A stretch of DNA of 64,000 nt from Variovorax paradoxus (GTDB lineage Bacteria > Pseudomonadota > Gammaproteobacteria > Burkholderiales > Burkholderiaceae_C): NCBI RefSeq assembly GCF_024734665.1, contig NZ_CP102931.1, positions 3,904,001 to 3,968,000 of the forward strand. Reading direction: 5' to 3'. A program made the translations under genes and the position numbers. The first letter of the stretch is position 1. Each line of letters starts with the position of its first letter. Below, piece by piece: positions 1 through 11,126 of the stretch. The notes below the pieces were generated by a model, which saw only the letters and a list, made by a program, of their open reading frames with translations, had not been told where the DNA came from and made no database searches.

Positions 1-620
1 AACTCGCGAAAACGGACGTGCTGCTCACCTCGTTCCGCCCTTCCGCGCTGCGCAAGCTCGGCCTCGACTGGACTGCGCTGCAGGCGCGCCATCCGTCGCT
101 GTCGCAAGTGGCCATCGTCGGCGCACCGGGCGAACGCGCCGAGGAGCCAGGCCACGACCTGACCTACCTCGCCGAAAGCGGGCTCGTCACCGGCACCGAA
201 CTGCCGCCGACGCTCTACGCCGACATGGGCGGCGCCCTGCTCGCCAGCGAGGCGGTGCTGAAGGCCATGCTGCTGCAGTCGCGCAAGGCGGGCGGCGTGT
301 ACTTCGAAGTGGCGCTGAACGCCTCGGCCGACTGGCTCGCCCTGCCTCGCACCTGGGGCCTGACGCAGCCCTCGGGCGCGGTCGGCGGCGCGCATGCAGG
401 CTACCGCGTCTACCCCTGCGCCGATGGCCGCGTGGCCGTGGCAGCGCTTGAACCGCATTTCGCCAGCCGGCTCTGCGAGGCGGCGCAGATTGCCTCGCGC
501 GACATGCTGGCGCTGGCCACGCACGAGGCGCTGGCCGCATGGCTGGCGGCGCGCACGCGCGCCGAACTCGAAGCCATGAGCCGCGAGCGCGACGTGCCCC
601 TGCTCACGCTGGCCGATTGA
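1..620 (+). CDS. CoA-transferase family III (CaiB/BaiF-type), C-terminal part, 5' end outside window
   Basis: Open frame entering from the left edge (frame begins at base 3) and ending in TGA at 618-620; about 205 residues are visible. Family III enzymes move CoA between carboxylic acids through a glutamyl/aspartyl-CoA thioester. The visible start TDVLLTSFRPSALRKLGLDW matches the conserved stretch that follows the Rossmann-like N-terminal half. The later LYADMGGALLASEAVLKAML helix is typical of the large domain. The catalytic Asp should lie upstream and cannot be checked. A GTG at 18 is internal to the conserved block, so it is not taken as the start. The acid substrate cannot be inferred. 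The next gene is convergent, 4 nt away. Confidence 0.8.
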   Translation, partial: LAKTDVLLTSFRPSALRKLGLDWTALQARHPSLSQVAIVGAPGERAEEPGHDLTYLAESGLVTGTELPPTLYADMGGALLASEAVLKAMLLQSRKAGGVYFEVALNASADWLALPRTWGLTQPSGAVGGAHAGYRVYPCADGRVAVAALEPHFASRLCEAAQIASRDMLALATHEALAAWLAARTRAELEAMSRERDVPLLTLAD

Positions 621-624
621 TGAT

Positions 625-1503
625 TCAGCGACCGGCGCCGTCGCGCTGACGGTCTTCGCGCTTGAGCGCGAGGTAGGTGTCGAGGTCGACCTCGTGCAGC
701 TGGCGCGGGTACTGCTCGGCCGCCGCGAACCAGCGGCGCTGGCGGCGGTCAGCCTGTTCAGGCCCCGGAGCCGCCAGGTAGGCATCCAGCGTCAAGAAAT
801 AGCGCATCGCATTGCGCTCGACCAGCCCGCGCAGGCCGCGGATGTAGTCGGGCTGGCCTTCAGGCGTCTTGCCCAGCACGGTGAAGCCCACCTTGTCGCT
901 GCCGAAGGTCGCCAGGTAGGCCATGGTGCCCAGGCGCACCATGGTGTTGTGGTCATAGCTGTAGCTGAAGTGCAGGAAGCTCTTGCGCTCGTCGAGCGCC
1001 ACGGCTTCGAGCGTGACGCGATAGTTGCTGGTGCCCAGCGGCCCGGTCTCGGCCGACAGCTCGACCATCAGGTGCTCGGGCGTGGCACTCGCTACCCGGT
1101 AGACGAACGGCAGCTCGAAGGCTTGGTCGATCGGCTTGTCGTAGCGCCGCACCACGTAGAGCGTCAGCATCTCGCGCCCCTGCGGGCCGCTGGCCGTGCT
1201 GCAGCGCCGGTTGTTGATATGCAGCGTCAGCACTTCGCACCAGTGGGCCGATCCCTTCAGCGCGGTGCTGATTTCCGCGAGCGGATGCTCGACCACGGCG
1301 TAGACGTCGCCCTGCAGGCCGTCGGCCGTCTCCATGGAGTCGAGCTGCACGGGCCGCCCGAAACTGCTCTTGTCGAGCTTGTCGCTCAAGCGCTGGTGGG
1401 TGGCGCGCAGTGCCTGGGCGGAAGAGTTCTCCGGTGCGGCGGCAAGCGCCTGCTGCGCCGAGGCTGCGAGCAGTAGCAGCAGCGCTCCCTCCAGGGTGCG
1501 CAT
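625..1503 (-). CDS. exported protein of unknown function
   Basis: 292 residues from the ATG at 1503; upstream in-frame ATGs at 1539 and 1551 exist, but the 1503 start places a clean signal peptide (MRTLEGALLLLLAASAQQAL, then AAAP) at the very N terminus. The mature part is soluble and mixed alpha/beta. It has one local Cys pair around WCEVLTLHINNRRC and a charged C terminus. The pattern of a VVEHPLAEIS-type strand/helix followed by long beta-rich stretches is faintly reminiscent of START-like lipid-binding folds, but no motif proves this. No function assigned. It is convergent with the CoA-transferase gene and lies downstream of the broken EamA gene, so it may have shared its transcript. Confidence 0.65.
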   Translation of the reverse strand: MRTLEGALLLLLAASAQQALAAAPENSSAQALRATHQRLSDKLDKSSFGRPVQLDSMETADGLQGDVYAVVEHPLAEISTALKGSAHWCEVLTLHINNRRCSTASGPQGREMLTLYVVRRYDKPIDQAFELPFVYRVASATPEHLMVELSAETGPLGTSNYRVTLEAVALDERKSFLHFSYSYDHNTMVRLGTMAYLATFGSDKVGFTVLGKTPEGQPDYIRGLRGLVERNAMRYFLTLDAYLAAPGPEQADRRQRRWFAAAEQYPRQLHEVDLDTYLALKREDRQRDGAGR

Positions 1504-1576
1504 CGTCCATGAAGCCGGCGGGTAGTACGAACTGCTCATGGACCACACCATACAGCGGACCGCCCCACCCTCACCT

Positions 1577-2397
1577 TCAGTCGGACTGCGCGGGCTTGCT
1601 GCGCCGCAGCAGCGGCTCGATCAATGTGCCAACCACCGCGGCCCTCGGCGACAGGCGCCGCGCACCCCACGCGAAAGCCAGATAGGCCACAGAGGTCGTC
1701 ACCACGCCCGTGTAGCCCACGCCTAGCCACTGCACGCCACCGGCCGGCCAGGTGATGCCGGCGGGCCATGCCACGGCGAGCATGCACAGCGCCGCCACCG
1801 TCATGCCCCAGGCCGAGGCCGTGACGGCGGGCACCCGCACCGGCATGCGCGCACTACCCAGCACAACCATCGCGTAGCAGAAGGCCGAGCCGAAGGATCA
1901 GGCGAGGCCGGCTGCACGCCCGGGAGCCAGCGGGCCCCATCCTTTGGCCGGCATCACCAGCAGCAGCACGCCCGCCAGCGCGAGCATCAGCTCCGCGAGC
2001 AGCCTTGCGCCGAAGCGCTCGTGGCCGCGCAGCACCGACACCAGCGCCACGATCACCGGAGCGCAACAGATCGAGATCACGGTCGGAAGCGCCGCGCCCA
2101 GATACGCAATGCCGGCAAACCAGCAGCTCACGTTGAGCGCCATGGCCGCACCTGTGGCCAGCATCTGGAAGCGCTCGCGCCCGGCCAGGTCGGCCCAGCG
2201 TGCGTCCGGCTTCACGGGGAAGCGCCAATGCAGCCACCAGAGCAGCGGCAACCCGAGCGCAAAGCGCGCCAGCGACAGGCTCTGCGGCGCGATGCCGCCA
2301 TCGATCAGGAATTGCGCCACCAGCGCCCGCCGCCCCACAGCGCACCGGCCAGCCACACACCGCTCCAGGCCAGGGCGGCAGACATTCTTGCGTTCAT
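1577..2397 (-). pseudogene. EamA/DMT-family permease, broken by a frameshift and an in-frame stop
   Basis: A drug/metabolite-transporter-type permease can be rebuilt from three pieces. Reading starts at ATG 2397 (or 2385) as MNARMSAALAWSGVWLAGAL, then runs out of frame at about 2325-2335. The frame resumes one base off as RALVAQFLIDGG and continues through several membrane helices to an in-frame TGA at 1898-1900. It then continues in the same frame as SFGSAFCYAMVVLG to the natural stop at 1577. The TGA sits where a Trp would fit (GLA-stop-SFGS), so a TGG to TGA change is the simplest reading. The frameshift looks like one missing base in a G/C-rich run. Two independent lesions suggest decay, although sequencing error cannot be excluded. 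The substrate is unknown. Confidence 0.75.
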
Positions 2398-2801
2398 TGT
2401 TGAAAGTTCTCCATGACGCCCGTCATGGCCGATCGGCTGCGATCGGAGGGCGGGCATGACGATTCATGCCGCATCCGGCCTCACGGCGAACAGCGGCGAC
2501 CACTTGCGGGTCTGAGCACGGCGCTAAAAAAGCGCGCGCGTCAGTTGCGGGTCGATGGAGGGGGAGAACGGTACGAGGCCATGGCGCGCATCTTAGGGGC
2601 TGAGCCGCGCTGGCCGTTCTTCCTCGGTCAAAACGATTTGAGCGACAAATGTCGGATGGGCAGGCGATCGTCAAGTTGAAAAACTACAGATTGGTGCGTC
2701 TCGACTACAGCCTCCGCATCGCTTCCAAAGCGATGGCAGAAGCACTGTCAAGAAGGCTCGTTCAGTCTGCGGTCAATCAGTTTTCTTGGGAGGACGACGT
2801 A
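2398..2801. other. 404-nt gap with two short inverted repeats, no supported gene
   Basis: Between the broken permease and the EAL gene. Short open frames on both strands have no recognisable features. Two inverted repeats are visible: CGACA-AA-TGTCG at 2643-2654, and a 7-bp stem ATCGCTT/AAGCGAT with a 3-nt loop at 2718-2734. Base composition turns from GC-rich to AT-richer at about 2640. An open frame in phase with the EAL protein begins at ATG 2649, so part of this gap could be coding if that start were used. The better ribosome-binding site is at 2788-2793, before ATG 2802. No convincing promoter was identified. Confidence 0.4.
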
Positions 2802-4769
2802 ATGCAGGAATTCTTTATTGCTGCGTGGCGGGCTGAGTTCGCAAATTACCCTCTGCTCATCCTCCAAGCAGCCGCCTTGCTCGGGATACTGAGCATTGCG
2901 TTGCTGCTCTCCAGGACGCCGACCGAGAGATTTGAATCTAGAACACTTCTTTATGGCTGCATTTTTGGCGCCACCAGTTTCTCGCTGATTGCCCTGGTCA
3001 GTCAATTTTTCAATCTCCCATCCAAGCCTTACCTTTCGTCTGATCTGCTCTTCCTTGGAGGCCTTTTGGGGGGATGGAAGGGAGGGGCCATAACATTAGC
3101 GCTGACTATTTTGGGGCGCTTGATATTTGGCGGCGTCAATCAGGTGGAGGCATTTTTACTCGACATGTCGATAACCGCAATGGGCGGAGTTGCTGCTCAC
3201 CTGATTTATCGAAAAAAGGCACTTAAAGATTTTATCTGGAGAGATGTGCTGAAAATATGGAGCGCCCGAATGGCGTGCTCTCTTTTTGCAAGCGCAATCA
3301 TTTTCACATTTAAGCTGGTGCCTCCAGAAGTGAGTGCACGTGTAACTGCTTTGCAGATATTCGGATTCAGCACCTCGCTTTTCATTCTGGGTAGCGTGAT
3401 AGCTTTACTGCGTTCCGACGCGCTGGTTAGAGAGTCCTATTTTCAGCGCATGCAAATGTATCGCACTGATCTTCTTAGTGGATTGCTCAACAGAAGAGCG
3501 CTGAGCGAGTATCTCGAGATACTGCTCAAAAGAGATCAGGCGCAGCATGTACTTCTCACATTTGAGATCGGGAATCTCAAAGAGATGGTTCGCACCCTAG
3601 GCCATGATTGGACAGATAAATTCTGGGGCCATCTGGCTCGTCACCTGATGAGGCAGGAAAGCCTGAAAATGACGTCCAATGGAAAATCAAAATGTTTTCA
3701 ATTGTCGGATTTAGTTCTTGCATTTGTCGTAAAAGAAACTTCTGTCAAACAGGTCGAGGATTGCCAGCTTGTGCCTCGGTTGTATGCCGACATCACAGAG
3801 CACTTGCAAGTTGCCGGAGGCCTTTACTCAAATGCGCAACTGCGCTGCGGCGTGACCAACGTAAGAATGGTTGGTGAAACCAACTCATCATCTGTTCTAA
3901 GAAACATCAGCCTGGCGCTTCAAAGCAGCAATCAACAGATCAGATATTTTCATGACTCTTTTTCTGCTCAAGCCGATAAAGATGCGAACGTTCATGAACT
4001 AATGATCGGCTGGATACGCGCCGTCAATCCGCCGATGAGCTATCAGCCAAAATTCGATCTGGAAACGCGGCAGATTTGCGGCGCCGAGGCGCTTTTAAGG
4101 GCTAACTCTGCAGAGGGCACCGCTCTCTCACCTCTTTATGTCCTCGATGTTGCGACCCGATACCAATTACTGCTGAAGCTGGAGTGGTGCATTGTCGAAA
4201 TGGTGATTCGTGAAATCGCAAACTGCATGGCCAGCGGTTTTCATATGCCATTGTCCGTAAACATATCAGCGGCATCAATCACCGTCCCGGGTTTGGGGGA
4301 GCGGATACTGGACCGTCTGAGCCGCTACTCCGTACCGTTTGAACTGCTATCGATAGAAATCACCGAGTCTGGTCATGTGCCGGACATAGACACCGTGAGA
4401 GAAAACGTTCACAAATTACACTCGGCAGGTGTCGGATTGTCTCTTGATGATTTTGGAGCGGGGTACTCGACGCTCACCACGCTGGCAAAAATTCCCTTCA
4501 ACGAAGTGAAAATTGACTATGCAATGGTTTCAATGATCGAACAACCACGCATGAACAAAGCGATCGGTTTAGCTTTGGAGAGCGCGACAAGGTACGGTGC
4601 CACGCTTGTTGCGGAAGGGGTTGAAACCGAGGCTCAGTTGGCCATATTGATCGACATGGGAATAAAATTTGGTCAAGGCTATCTTTTCTCCAAAGCTGTT
4701 CCCATGAATGATTTGATTGAACTGGCAAGACGAGAGAGAGATGAGCGATTGTACGGAGACCTAGAATAG
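2802..4769 (+). CDS. membrane-bound cyclic-di-GMP phosphodiesterase with degenerate GGDEF and intact EAL domain
   Basis: 655 residues from ATG 2802, chosen because GGGAGG lies 8 nt upstream; an ATG at 2649 would add 51 unremarkable residues. The N-terminal ~210 residues carry several hydrophobic helices resembling 5TM sensor modules of the LYT type. Next comes a GGDEF-like domain (start LLSGLLNRR near residue 225). Its signature position reads LSDLV, so cyclase activity is unlikely. The C-terminal EAL domain (about 405-650) has EALLR (~429), VNISA, ITES, DDFGAGYS (~549), VKID, AEGVET (~604) and GQGYLF, i.e. the expected metal and catalytic residues. Predicted role: hydrolysis of c-di-GMP at the inner membrane. 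The gene is clearly AT-richer than its flanks, as is the following GGDEF gene. Confidence 0.9.
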   Translation: MQEFFIAAWRAEFANYPLLILQAAALLGILSIALLLSRTPTERFESRTLLYGCIFGATSFSLIALVSQFFNLPSKPYLSSDLLFLGGLLGGWKGGAITLALTILGRLIFGGVNQVEAFLLDMSITAMGGVAAHLIYRKKALKDFIWRDVLKIWSARMACSLFASAIIFTFKLVPPEVSARVTALQIFGFSTSLFILGSVIALLRSDALVRESYFQRMQMYRTDLLSGLLNRRALSEYLEILLKRDQAQHVLLTFEIGNLKEMVRTLGHDWTDKFWGHLARHLMRQESLKMTSNGKSKCFQLSDLVLAFVVKETSVKQVEDCQLVPRLYADITEHLQVAGGLYSNAQLRCGVTNVRMVGETNSSSVLRNISLALQSSNQQIRYFHDSFSAQADKDANVHELMIGWIRAVNPPMSYQPKFDLETRQICGAEALLRANSAEGTALSPLYVLDVATRYQLLLKLEWCIVEMVIREIANCMASGFHMPLSVNISAASITVPGLGERILDRLSRYSVPFELLSIEITESGHVPDIDTVRENVHKLHSAGVGLSLDDFGAGYSTLTTLAKIPFNEVKIDYAMVSMIEQPRMNKAIGLALESATRYGATLVAEGVETEAQLAILIDMGIKFGQGYLFSKAVPMNDLIELARRERDERLYGDLE

Positions 4770-4881
4770 TTAATCCCTTGACGAACCTGAAAATTCAAAA
4801 AAATCATTCTTGCGTGATCGAGCGCATTTCAAATCGCAGTCACCCAGCGATTGCTTCAGTAGCCTTGCCATTGTGTCGATC

Positions 4882-5889
4882 ATGAAAATTGAAGACGCGC
4901 GCGTGAATGAATTCAGAATGCTGATCAAGCCGCTGTCGCTTGGGATGCAGCTGGGCGGAATCTTTCTCGTCGTAATGGCGTGGCTGCTTGCTGACGACTC
5001 ATATAAATATGATACCCGGCAGATTTTCTTTCTTTTAGCTCTAACTATGATTTCAATCGGCGCCAGTTGGAAAATACCATTTTTTTCTCTATTTTCCATT
5101 ACAACAGTCTGGCTGATATGCCTAGAATTTGTTTTACTGGCAGCTCCAAGCGTCAATCGAAATTACTGGATGACAGCATTGAGCATTGGAATATCTCTAG
5201 CGGTGGCTCCCGTTTTTTCTAGAATCAGTGAGTACATCATCGTGTCGGCCGGTATTTGGCTCATTTTCGGCAGAGGTTCATTGATAGATGCTCCGCTTGG
5301 TGGAGACACGAAGTGGTCATGGCTCTTGATGTCGGCTGTGATTCTGGTTGGCATATTTTTGAATGCGCTCTTCGCACGAATACACCGTCAAAGCATCCTG
5401 CTTCGCGACAAGCTCGTGGATTTGGCTTTCACCGATGCATTGACCGGAATTGACAACCGCAGAAAATTCCTGAGCGACGTCGATAGAGTCCAAGGGTTGC
5501 GCGATATGAGTTCCGCTTGCCTCCTCATGATCGACATCGACAATTTCAAGCGTATCAACGACGATTTCGGCCATCCCATGGGAGACGAAGTGCTCCAGCA
5601 GGTGGCCCAAACTATTTGTCGATCAGTTACGGATGAACCATGTGGACGACTTGGAGGCGAGGAGTTTGGGATTTTTCTCACTCAAGGAGGAGAAGAGCGA
5701 GCGATCAAAGTTGCGGATCAGCTATTGCTCGAAATACGCAAGCTGAATGTGATTGGCAGGAAGATCACCGCCAGCGTCGGAATTTCGAAAATGAATGAAA
5801 AACAATCATTTTCCGAGCTGATGAAAAATGCCGATGAGGCGCTATACATAGCGAAAAGCCTCGGCAAAGATCGCTTTGCGATCTTTTAA
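4882..5889 (+). CDS. membrane-bound diguanylate cyclase (GGDEF domain)
   Basis: 335 residues from ATG 4882; an in-frame TTG at 4810 is a possible but weaker start, and no strong ribosome-binding site decides between them. About six hydrophobic helices fill the first 170 residues, followed by a C-terminal GGDEF domain starting at FTDALTGIDNRRKFL. The active-site signature is GGEEF at residues 258-262, with the metal-binding IDIDNFKRIND upstream, so GTP-to-c-di-GMP synthesis is expected. The RxxD inhibitory site is absent at the usual spacing: the positions read V and E. The gene lies 112 nt after the EAL phosphodiesterase in the same AT-rich segment, so the two probably set opposing activities. 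A TTGACG at 4778-4783 could be a -35 element but lacks a good -10. Confidence 0.9.
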   Translation: MKIEDARVNEFRMLIKPLSLGMQLGGIFLVVMAWLLADDSYKYDTRQIFFLLALTMISIGASWKIPFFSLFSITTVWLICLEFVLLAAPSVNRNYWMTALSIGISLAVAPVFSRISEYIIVSAGIWLIFGRGSLIDAPLGGDTKWSWLLMSAVILVGIFLNALFARIHRQSILLRDKLVDLAFTDALTGIDNRRKFLSDVDRVQGLRDMSSACLLMIDIDNFKRINDDFGHPMGDEVLQQVAQTICRSVTDEPCGRLGGEEFGIFLTQGGEERAIKVADQLLLEIRKLNVIGRKITASVGISKMNEKQSFSELMKNADEALYIAKSLGKDRFAIF

Positions 5890-5956
5890 TTTTTCATTTG
5901 ATGCGGCATGTTCCGCCACCCGCTCCAGATGGCAGGAACCGCCCGAAGCCGGCGCC

Positions 5957-8359
<2,403 letters not shown>

Positions 8360-8478
8360 CGGTGGGAGTAGACAGCGCCGTGGGAGCGCCGTTGTGGGCA
8401 ACCCTCGATTTTAGGGTTTTCCATCATGTCTGTCGCGGCAAACATCCTGTGACCGGGCCTCTTCGAAGCCTCAATTAA

Positions 8479-8512
8479 TTGCCAAAGTCAACCTTCTAAA
8501 TGACAATGGCAA
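8479..8512. promoter_or_regulatory. imperfect inverted repeat over the MarR-GNAT start
   Basis: TTGCCA at 8479-8484 and TGGCAA at 8507-8512 are exact reverse complements separated by 22 nt. They overlap the ATG at 8500 and lie just upstream of the alternative ATG at 8515. MarR-family proteins often bind such repeats at their own promoters, so an autoregulatory site is possible. The arms are short, so chance occurrence is not excluded. Confidence 0.3.
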
Positions 8513-9456
8513 CCATGTCAGCGACTTTACCCCCCATCGATCCCGCCGCCGTCAAGGCGATCCGCCAATTCAACCGCTTCTACACCCGCCGTATCGGCGC
8601 CCTCGACCCCTACCTCGGCAGCGCCATGTCGTTGACCGACGTGCGCGTGCTGTACGAGCTGGCGCACCGCGAGGTGGCGGTCGCGAGCGAAATCGGGCGC
8701 GACCTTGGGCTGGACGCGGGCTACATGAGCCGCATCCTGCGCCGCTTCGAAAACGAAGGCTGGCTCACGCGCGAGCCGCATCCGCGCGATGCGCGCCAGA
8801 GCGTCCTGCGCCTGACCGAAGCCGGCCACGCCGCATTCGCACCGTTGCAACAGAAATCGCGCGAAGAAGCCACCGCCCTGCTCGCCTCGCTAGCGCCGCC
8901 GCAGCGCCAACAACTGGTGCAGGCCATGGGCACGGTGCAGTCGCTGCTCGACCCCGAAGCCGCACCGGCCAAGACCCAGGCCGCCATCCTGCGCGACCCG
9001 GCGCCCGGCGACATCGGCTGGGTGGTGCAGCAGCACGGCGAGGTCTATGCGCGCGAGTACGGCTGGAACAGCAGCTTCGAGGCGCTGGTGGCCGGCATCG
9101 CGGGTGAGTTTTTGCTCAAGTTCCAGCCCGAGTGGGAGCGCTGCTGGATCGCCGAACTCAACGGAGAACGTGTGGGCGCGATCTTCGTGGTCCGCAAGTC
9201 GGCCGCGGTGGCGCAGTTGCGTCTGCTGATCCTCTCGCCCGCCGCGCGCGGGCTGGGCCTGGGCGGCAAGCTGGTGGACGAATGCATCACCTTCGCGCGC
9301 CTCAAGGGCTACAAGAAGATGGTGCTGTGGACCAACAGCTGCCTGGTGGCCGCACGCGGCATCTACGCCAAGCGCGGCTTCCAGCTCACCAAGTCGGAGC
9401 CGCACGAGGGCTACGGCTCGCCGCAGGTTGGCGAGACCTGGGAGCTGAAGCTGTAG
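8500..9456 (+). CDS. MarR-type regulator fused to a GNAT acetyltransferase
   Basis: 318 residues from ATG 8500; ATG 8515 (MSATLPPIDP) is equally plausible. Residues ~15-150 form a MarR winged helix with the recognition-helix stretch AGYMSRILRRFENEGWLTR and the wing RDARQSVLRLTEAG. Residues ~165-318 are a GNAT fold with the acetyl-CoA binding segment LSPAARGLGLGGKLVDE and the late YAKRGFQ strand. This fused architecture is known in proteobacteria, but targets and acceptor substrates are unknown. It diverges from the radical SAM gene and converges with bdhA. An inverted repeat overlaps its start. Confidence 0.9.
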   Translation: MTMATMSATLPPIDPAAVKAIRQFNRFYTRRIGALDPYLGSAMSLTDVRVLYELAHREVAVASEIGRDLGLDAGYMSRILRRFENEGWLTREPHPRDARQSVLRLTEAGHAAFAPLQQKSREEATALLASLAPPQRQQLVQAMGTVQSLLDPEAAPAKTQAAILRDPAPGDIGWVVQQHGEVYAREYGWNSSFEALVAGIAGEFLLKFQPEWERCWIAELNGERVGAIFVVRKSAAVAQLRLLILSPAARGLGLGGKLVDECITFARLKGYKKMVLWTNSCLVAARGIYAKRGFQLTKSEPHEGYGSPQVGETWELKL

Positions 9457-9463
9457 CGTCTGC

Positions 9464-10246
9464 TTATTGCATGAACCAGCCGTGGCTCACGACGAGCGAC
9501 TGGCCGGTGAGTGCATTGGTCGGGAAGCCCGCGAACAGCAGCGCGACGCGCGCCACGTCTTCCGTGGTCGTGAACTCACCGTCGACCGTTTCCTTCAGCA
9601 TCACGTTCTTGATGACTTCCTGCTCACTGATGCCCAGGGTCTTGGCCTGCTCGGGAATCTGCTTTTCGACGAGCGGCGTGCGAACGAAGCCCGGGCAGAT
9701 CACGTTGGCGCGCACGCCGTGCTTGGCGCCTTCCTTCGCAACCGTCTTGGCCAGGCCGATGAGGCCGTGCTTGGCCGTGACGTAAGGGGCCTTCAGCAGC
9801 GAGGCTTCCTTCGAGTGCACCGAGCCCATGTAGATCACGCTGCCGCCACGACCTTGTGCATACATGTGCTTCAGGCAAGCTTTCGTGGTGAGGAAGGCGC
9901 CGTCGAGGTGAATGGCGAGCATCTTCTTCCAGTCGGCGAAGCTGAACTCTTCCACCGGGTGCACGATCTGGATGCCGGCGTTGCTGATGAGGATGTCGAT
10001 GCCGCCGAAGGCTGCAGCGCCCTCCTCGACCGAGGCGTTGACCTGGTCTTCGTTCGTCACGTCGACGCCCACGCCAATGGCCTGCGCGCCCGCGGCCTTG
10101 AGCTCGGCCGCTGTGGCGTCGGCCGCTTCCTTGTTGAGGTCGGCAATGATGATCTTGGCGCCTTCCTGCGCGAACAGGATGGCGATTTCCTTGCCGATGC
10201 CGCTGGCCGAGCCAGTGATGTAGGCGACCTTGTCCTTGAGTTGCAT
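9464..10246 (-). CDS. bdhA: 3-hydroxybutyrate dehydrogenase
   Basis: 260 residues, the normal length for this short-chain dehydrogenase. Cofactor motif TGSASGIG is at 11-18, NAG at 89-91, and the catalytic Ser142, Tyr155 and Lys159 lie in GSVHS and YVTAK. The acidic residue in IIIADLN after the second strand favours NAD over NADP. The [18 protein letters not shown] block and the C-terminal VSHGWFMQ are characteristic of the (R)-3-hydroxybutyrate enzyme, which interconverts 3-hydroxybutyrate and acetoacetate in the cytoplasm. It follows the acetoacetate decarboxylase gene by 46 nt and the patatin gene further upstream, forming a likely three-gene unit for ketone-body or polyhydroxybutyrate breakdown products. 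Confidence 0.93.
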   Translation of the reverse strand: MQLKDKVAYITGSASGIGKEIAILFAQEGAKIIIADLNKEAADATAAELKAAGAQAIGVGVDVTNEDQVNASVEEGAAAFGGIDILISNAGIQIVHPVEEFSFADWKKMLAIHLDGAFLTTKACLKHMYAQGRGGSVIYMGSVHSKEASLLKAPYVTAKHGLIGLAKTVAKEGAKHGVRANVICPGFVRTPLVEKQIPEQAKTLGISEQEVIKNVMLKETVDGEFTTTEDVARVALLFAGFPTNALTGQSLVVSHGWFMQ

Positions 10247-10292
10247 GGTGATGTTCCTTGGTAAGAGTCGGGTTTGAAAAGGGCAGCAAGAA

Positions 10293-11042
10293 TCAGGCGA
10301 GATAGTCGTGCTCGACCGTGCCGAGTGCGAGCGTCATGTCTGCGATGTAGTGCACGGCCGATTCGACCTTGAGCACCGGCAGGTCGGCCACGGGCGCCAG
10401 CGCGTGCGGGTGCAGTTCGAGCGAGCCGGGCCCGCCCCATGCGCCGTGCAGCGTCACGTCGACCATGTGATAGCGCACCAGTTCGCAAATGCGGGCCGTG
10501 CCGTCGACGTGCGGAATGATCTTCAGCAGAAAGTTGGGTTGCGCAATGCCCGCAAGGATGGGCTCGGGATCGAGCGCGCGGTGCTTGAAGCCCATCGTGG
10601 CCTTGGCCACGCGCACCTTGCCGTAGTCGAGCGTGCCGACCACTACGTCGGTCTCGTAGTCGAGCACCGGCGAGGCCAGCTTCTTAGGAAAGCCCCAGAG
10701 TTCGCGGCCGCCGGCAATGGGCGGATGGTCGTTGAGGTACATCGCGTGCACGTACGCGCCCTTCTCCACCCCCTTGGCGGTGCGCAGCTGCACCGGAATG
10801 ACCTGGCCCGACTCGGTGTAGTCGCCGAAGCCGGTCGAGTCGGGCATGCGAATGAATTCGTACTTGACCAGCGGCTCGACCACTTCGAGCGGCTCGGGCA
10901 CCACGGCGCGCAGGGCGTCCATGTCGGTGCGGTACGTGAGGATGAGAAATTCGCGCCGCACGAAGCGGTACGGGCCGGGCGGAAAGGCGGGATTGGTCAG
11001 CGGCATCGCGAATGCCGTTCGTCGCACATCTTCAATGTTCAT
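10293..11042 (-). CDS. adc: acetoacetate decarboxylase
   Basis: 249 residues. The ATG at 11042 is chosen over 11048 because AGGAGG at 11051-11056 lies 8 nt from the former but only 2 nt from the latter. The enzyme converts acetoacetate to acetone and CO2 through a Schiff base. The signature GFPKKLASP places the Schiff-base Lys at 120 and the pKa-lowering Lys at 121, matching the clostridial pair. The [16 protein letters not shown] block and [11 protein letters not shown] are family hallmarks. It sits between the patatin and 3-hydroxybutyrate dehydrogenase genes, so its substrate would be produced by its neighbour. Whether free acetone is really made is inferred only. Confidence 0.92.
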   Translation of the reverse strand: MNIEDVRRTAFAMPLTNPAFPPGPYRFVRREFLILTYRTDMDALRAVVPEPLEVVEPLVKYEFIRMPDSTGFGDYTESGQVIPVQLRTAKGVEKGAYVHAMYLNDHPPIAGGRELWGFPKKLASPVLDYETDVVVGTLDYGKVRVAKATMGFKHRALDPEPILAGIAQPNFLLKIIPHVDGTARICELVRYHMVDVTLHGAWGGPGSLELHPHALAPVADLPVLKVESAVHYIADMTLALGTVEHDYLA

Positions 11043-11126
11043 GAACATTTCCTCCTGTTGAAGTGACGGCCCAGTCTCGCGCTGGTTTCTTAGTTGAGGC
11101 TGAATCGGCGCTTGCCTCTGCGCCCG

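Noticed and set aside
2413..2679. Short open frames on both strands in the gap before the EAL gene
   Set aside because: No ribosome-binding site, domain or codon-use support; considered non-coding.
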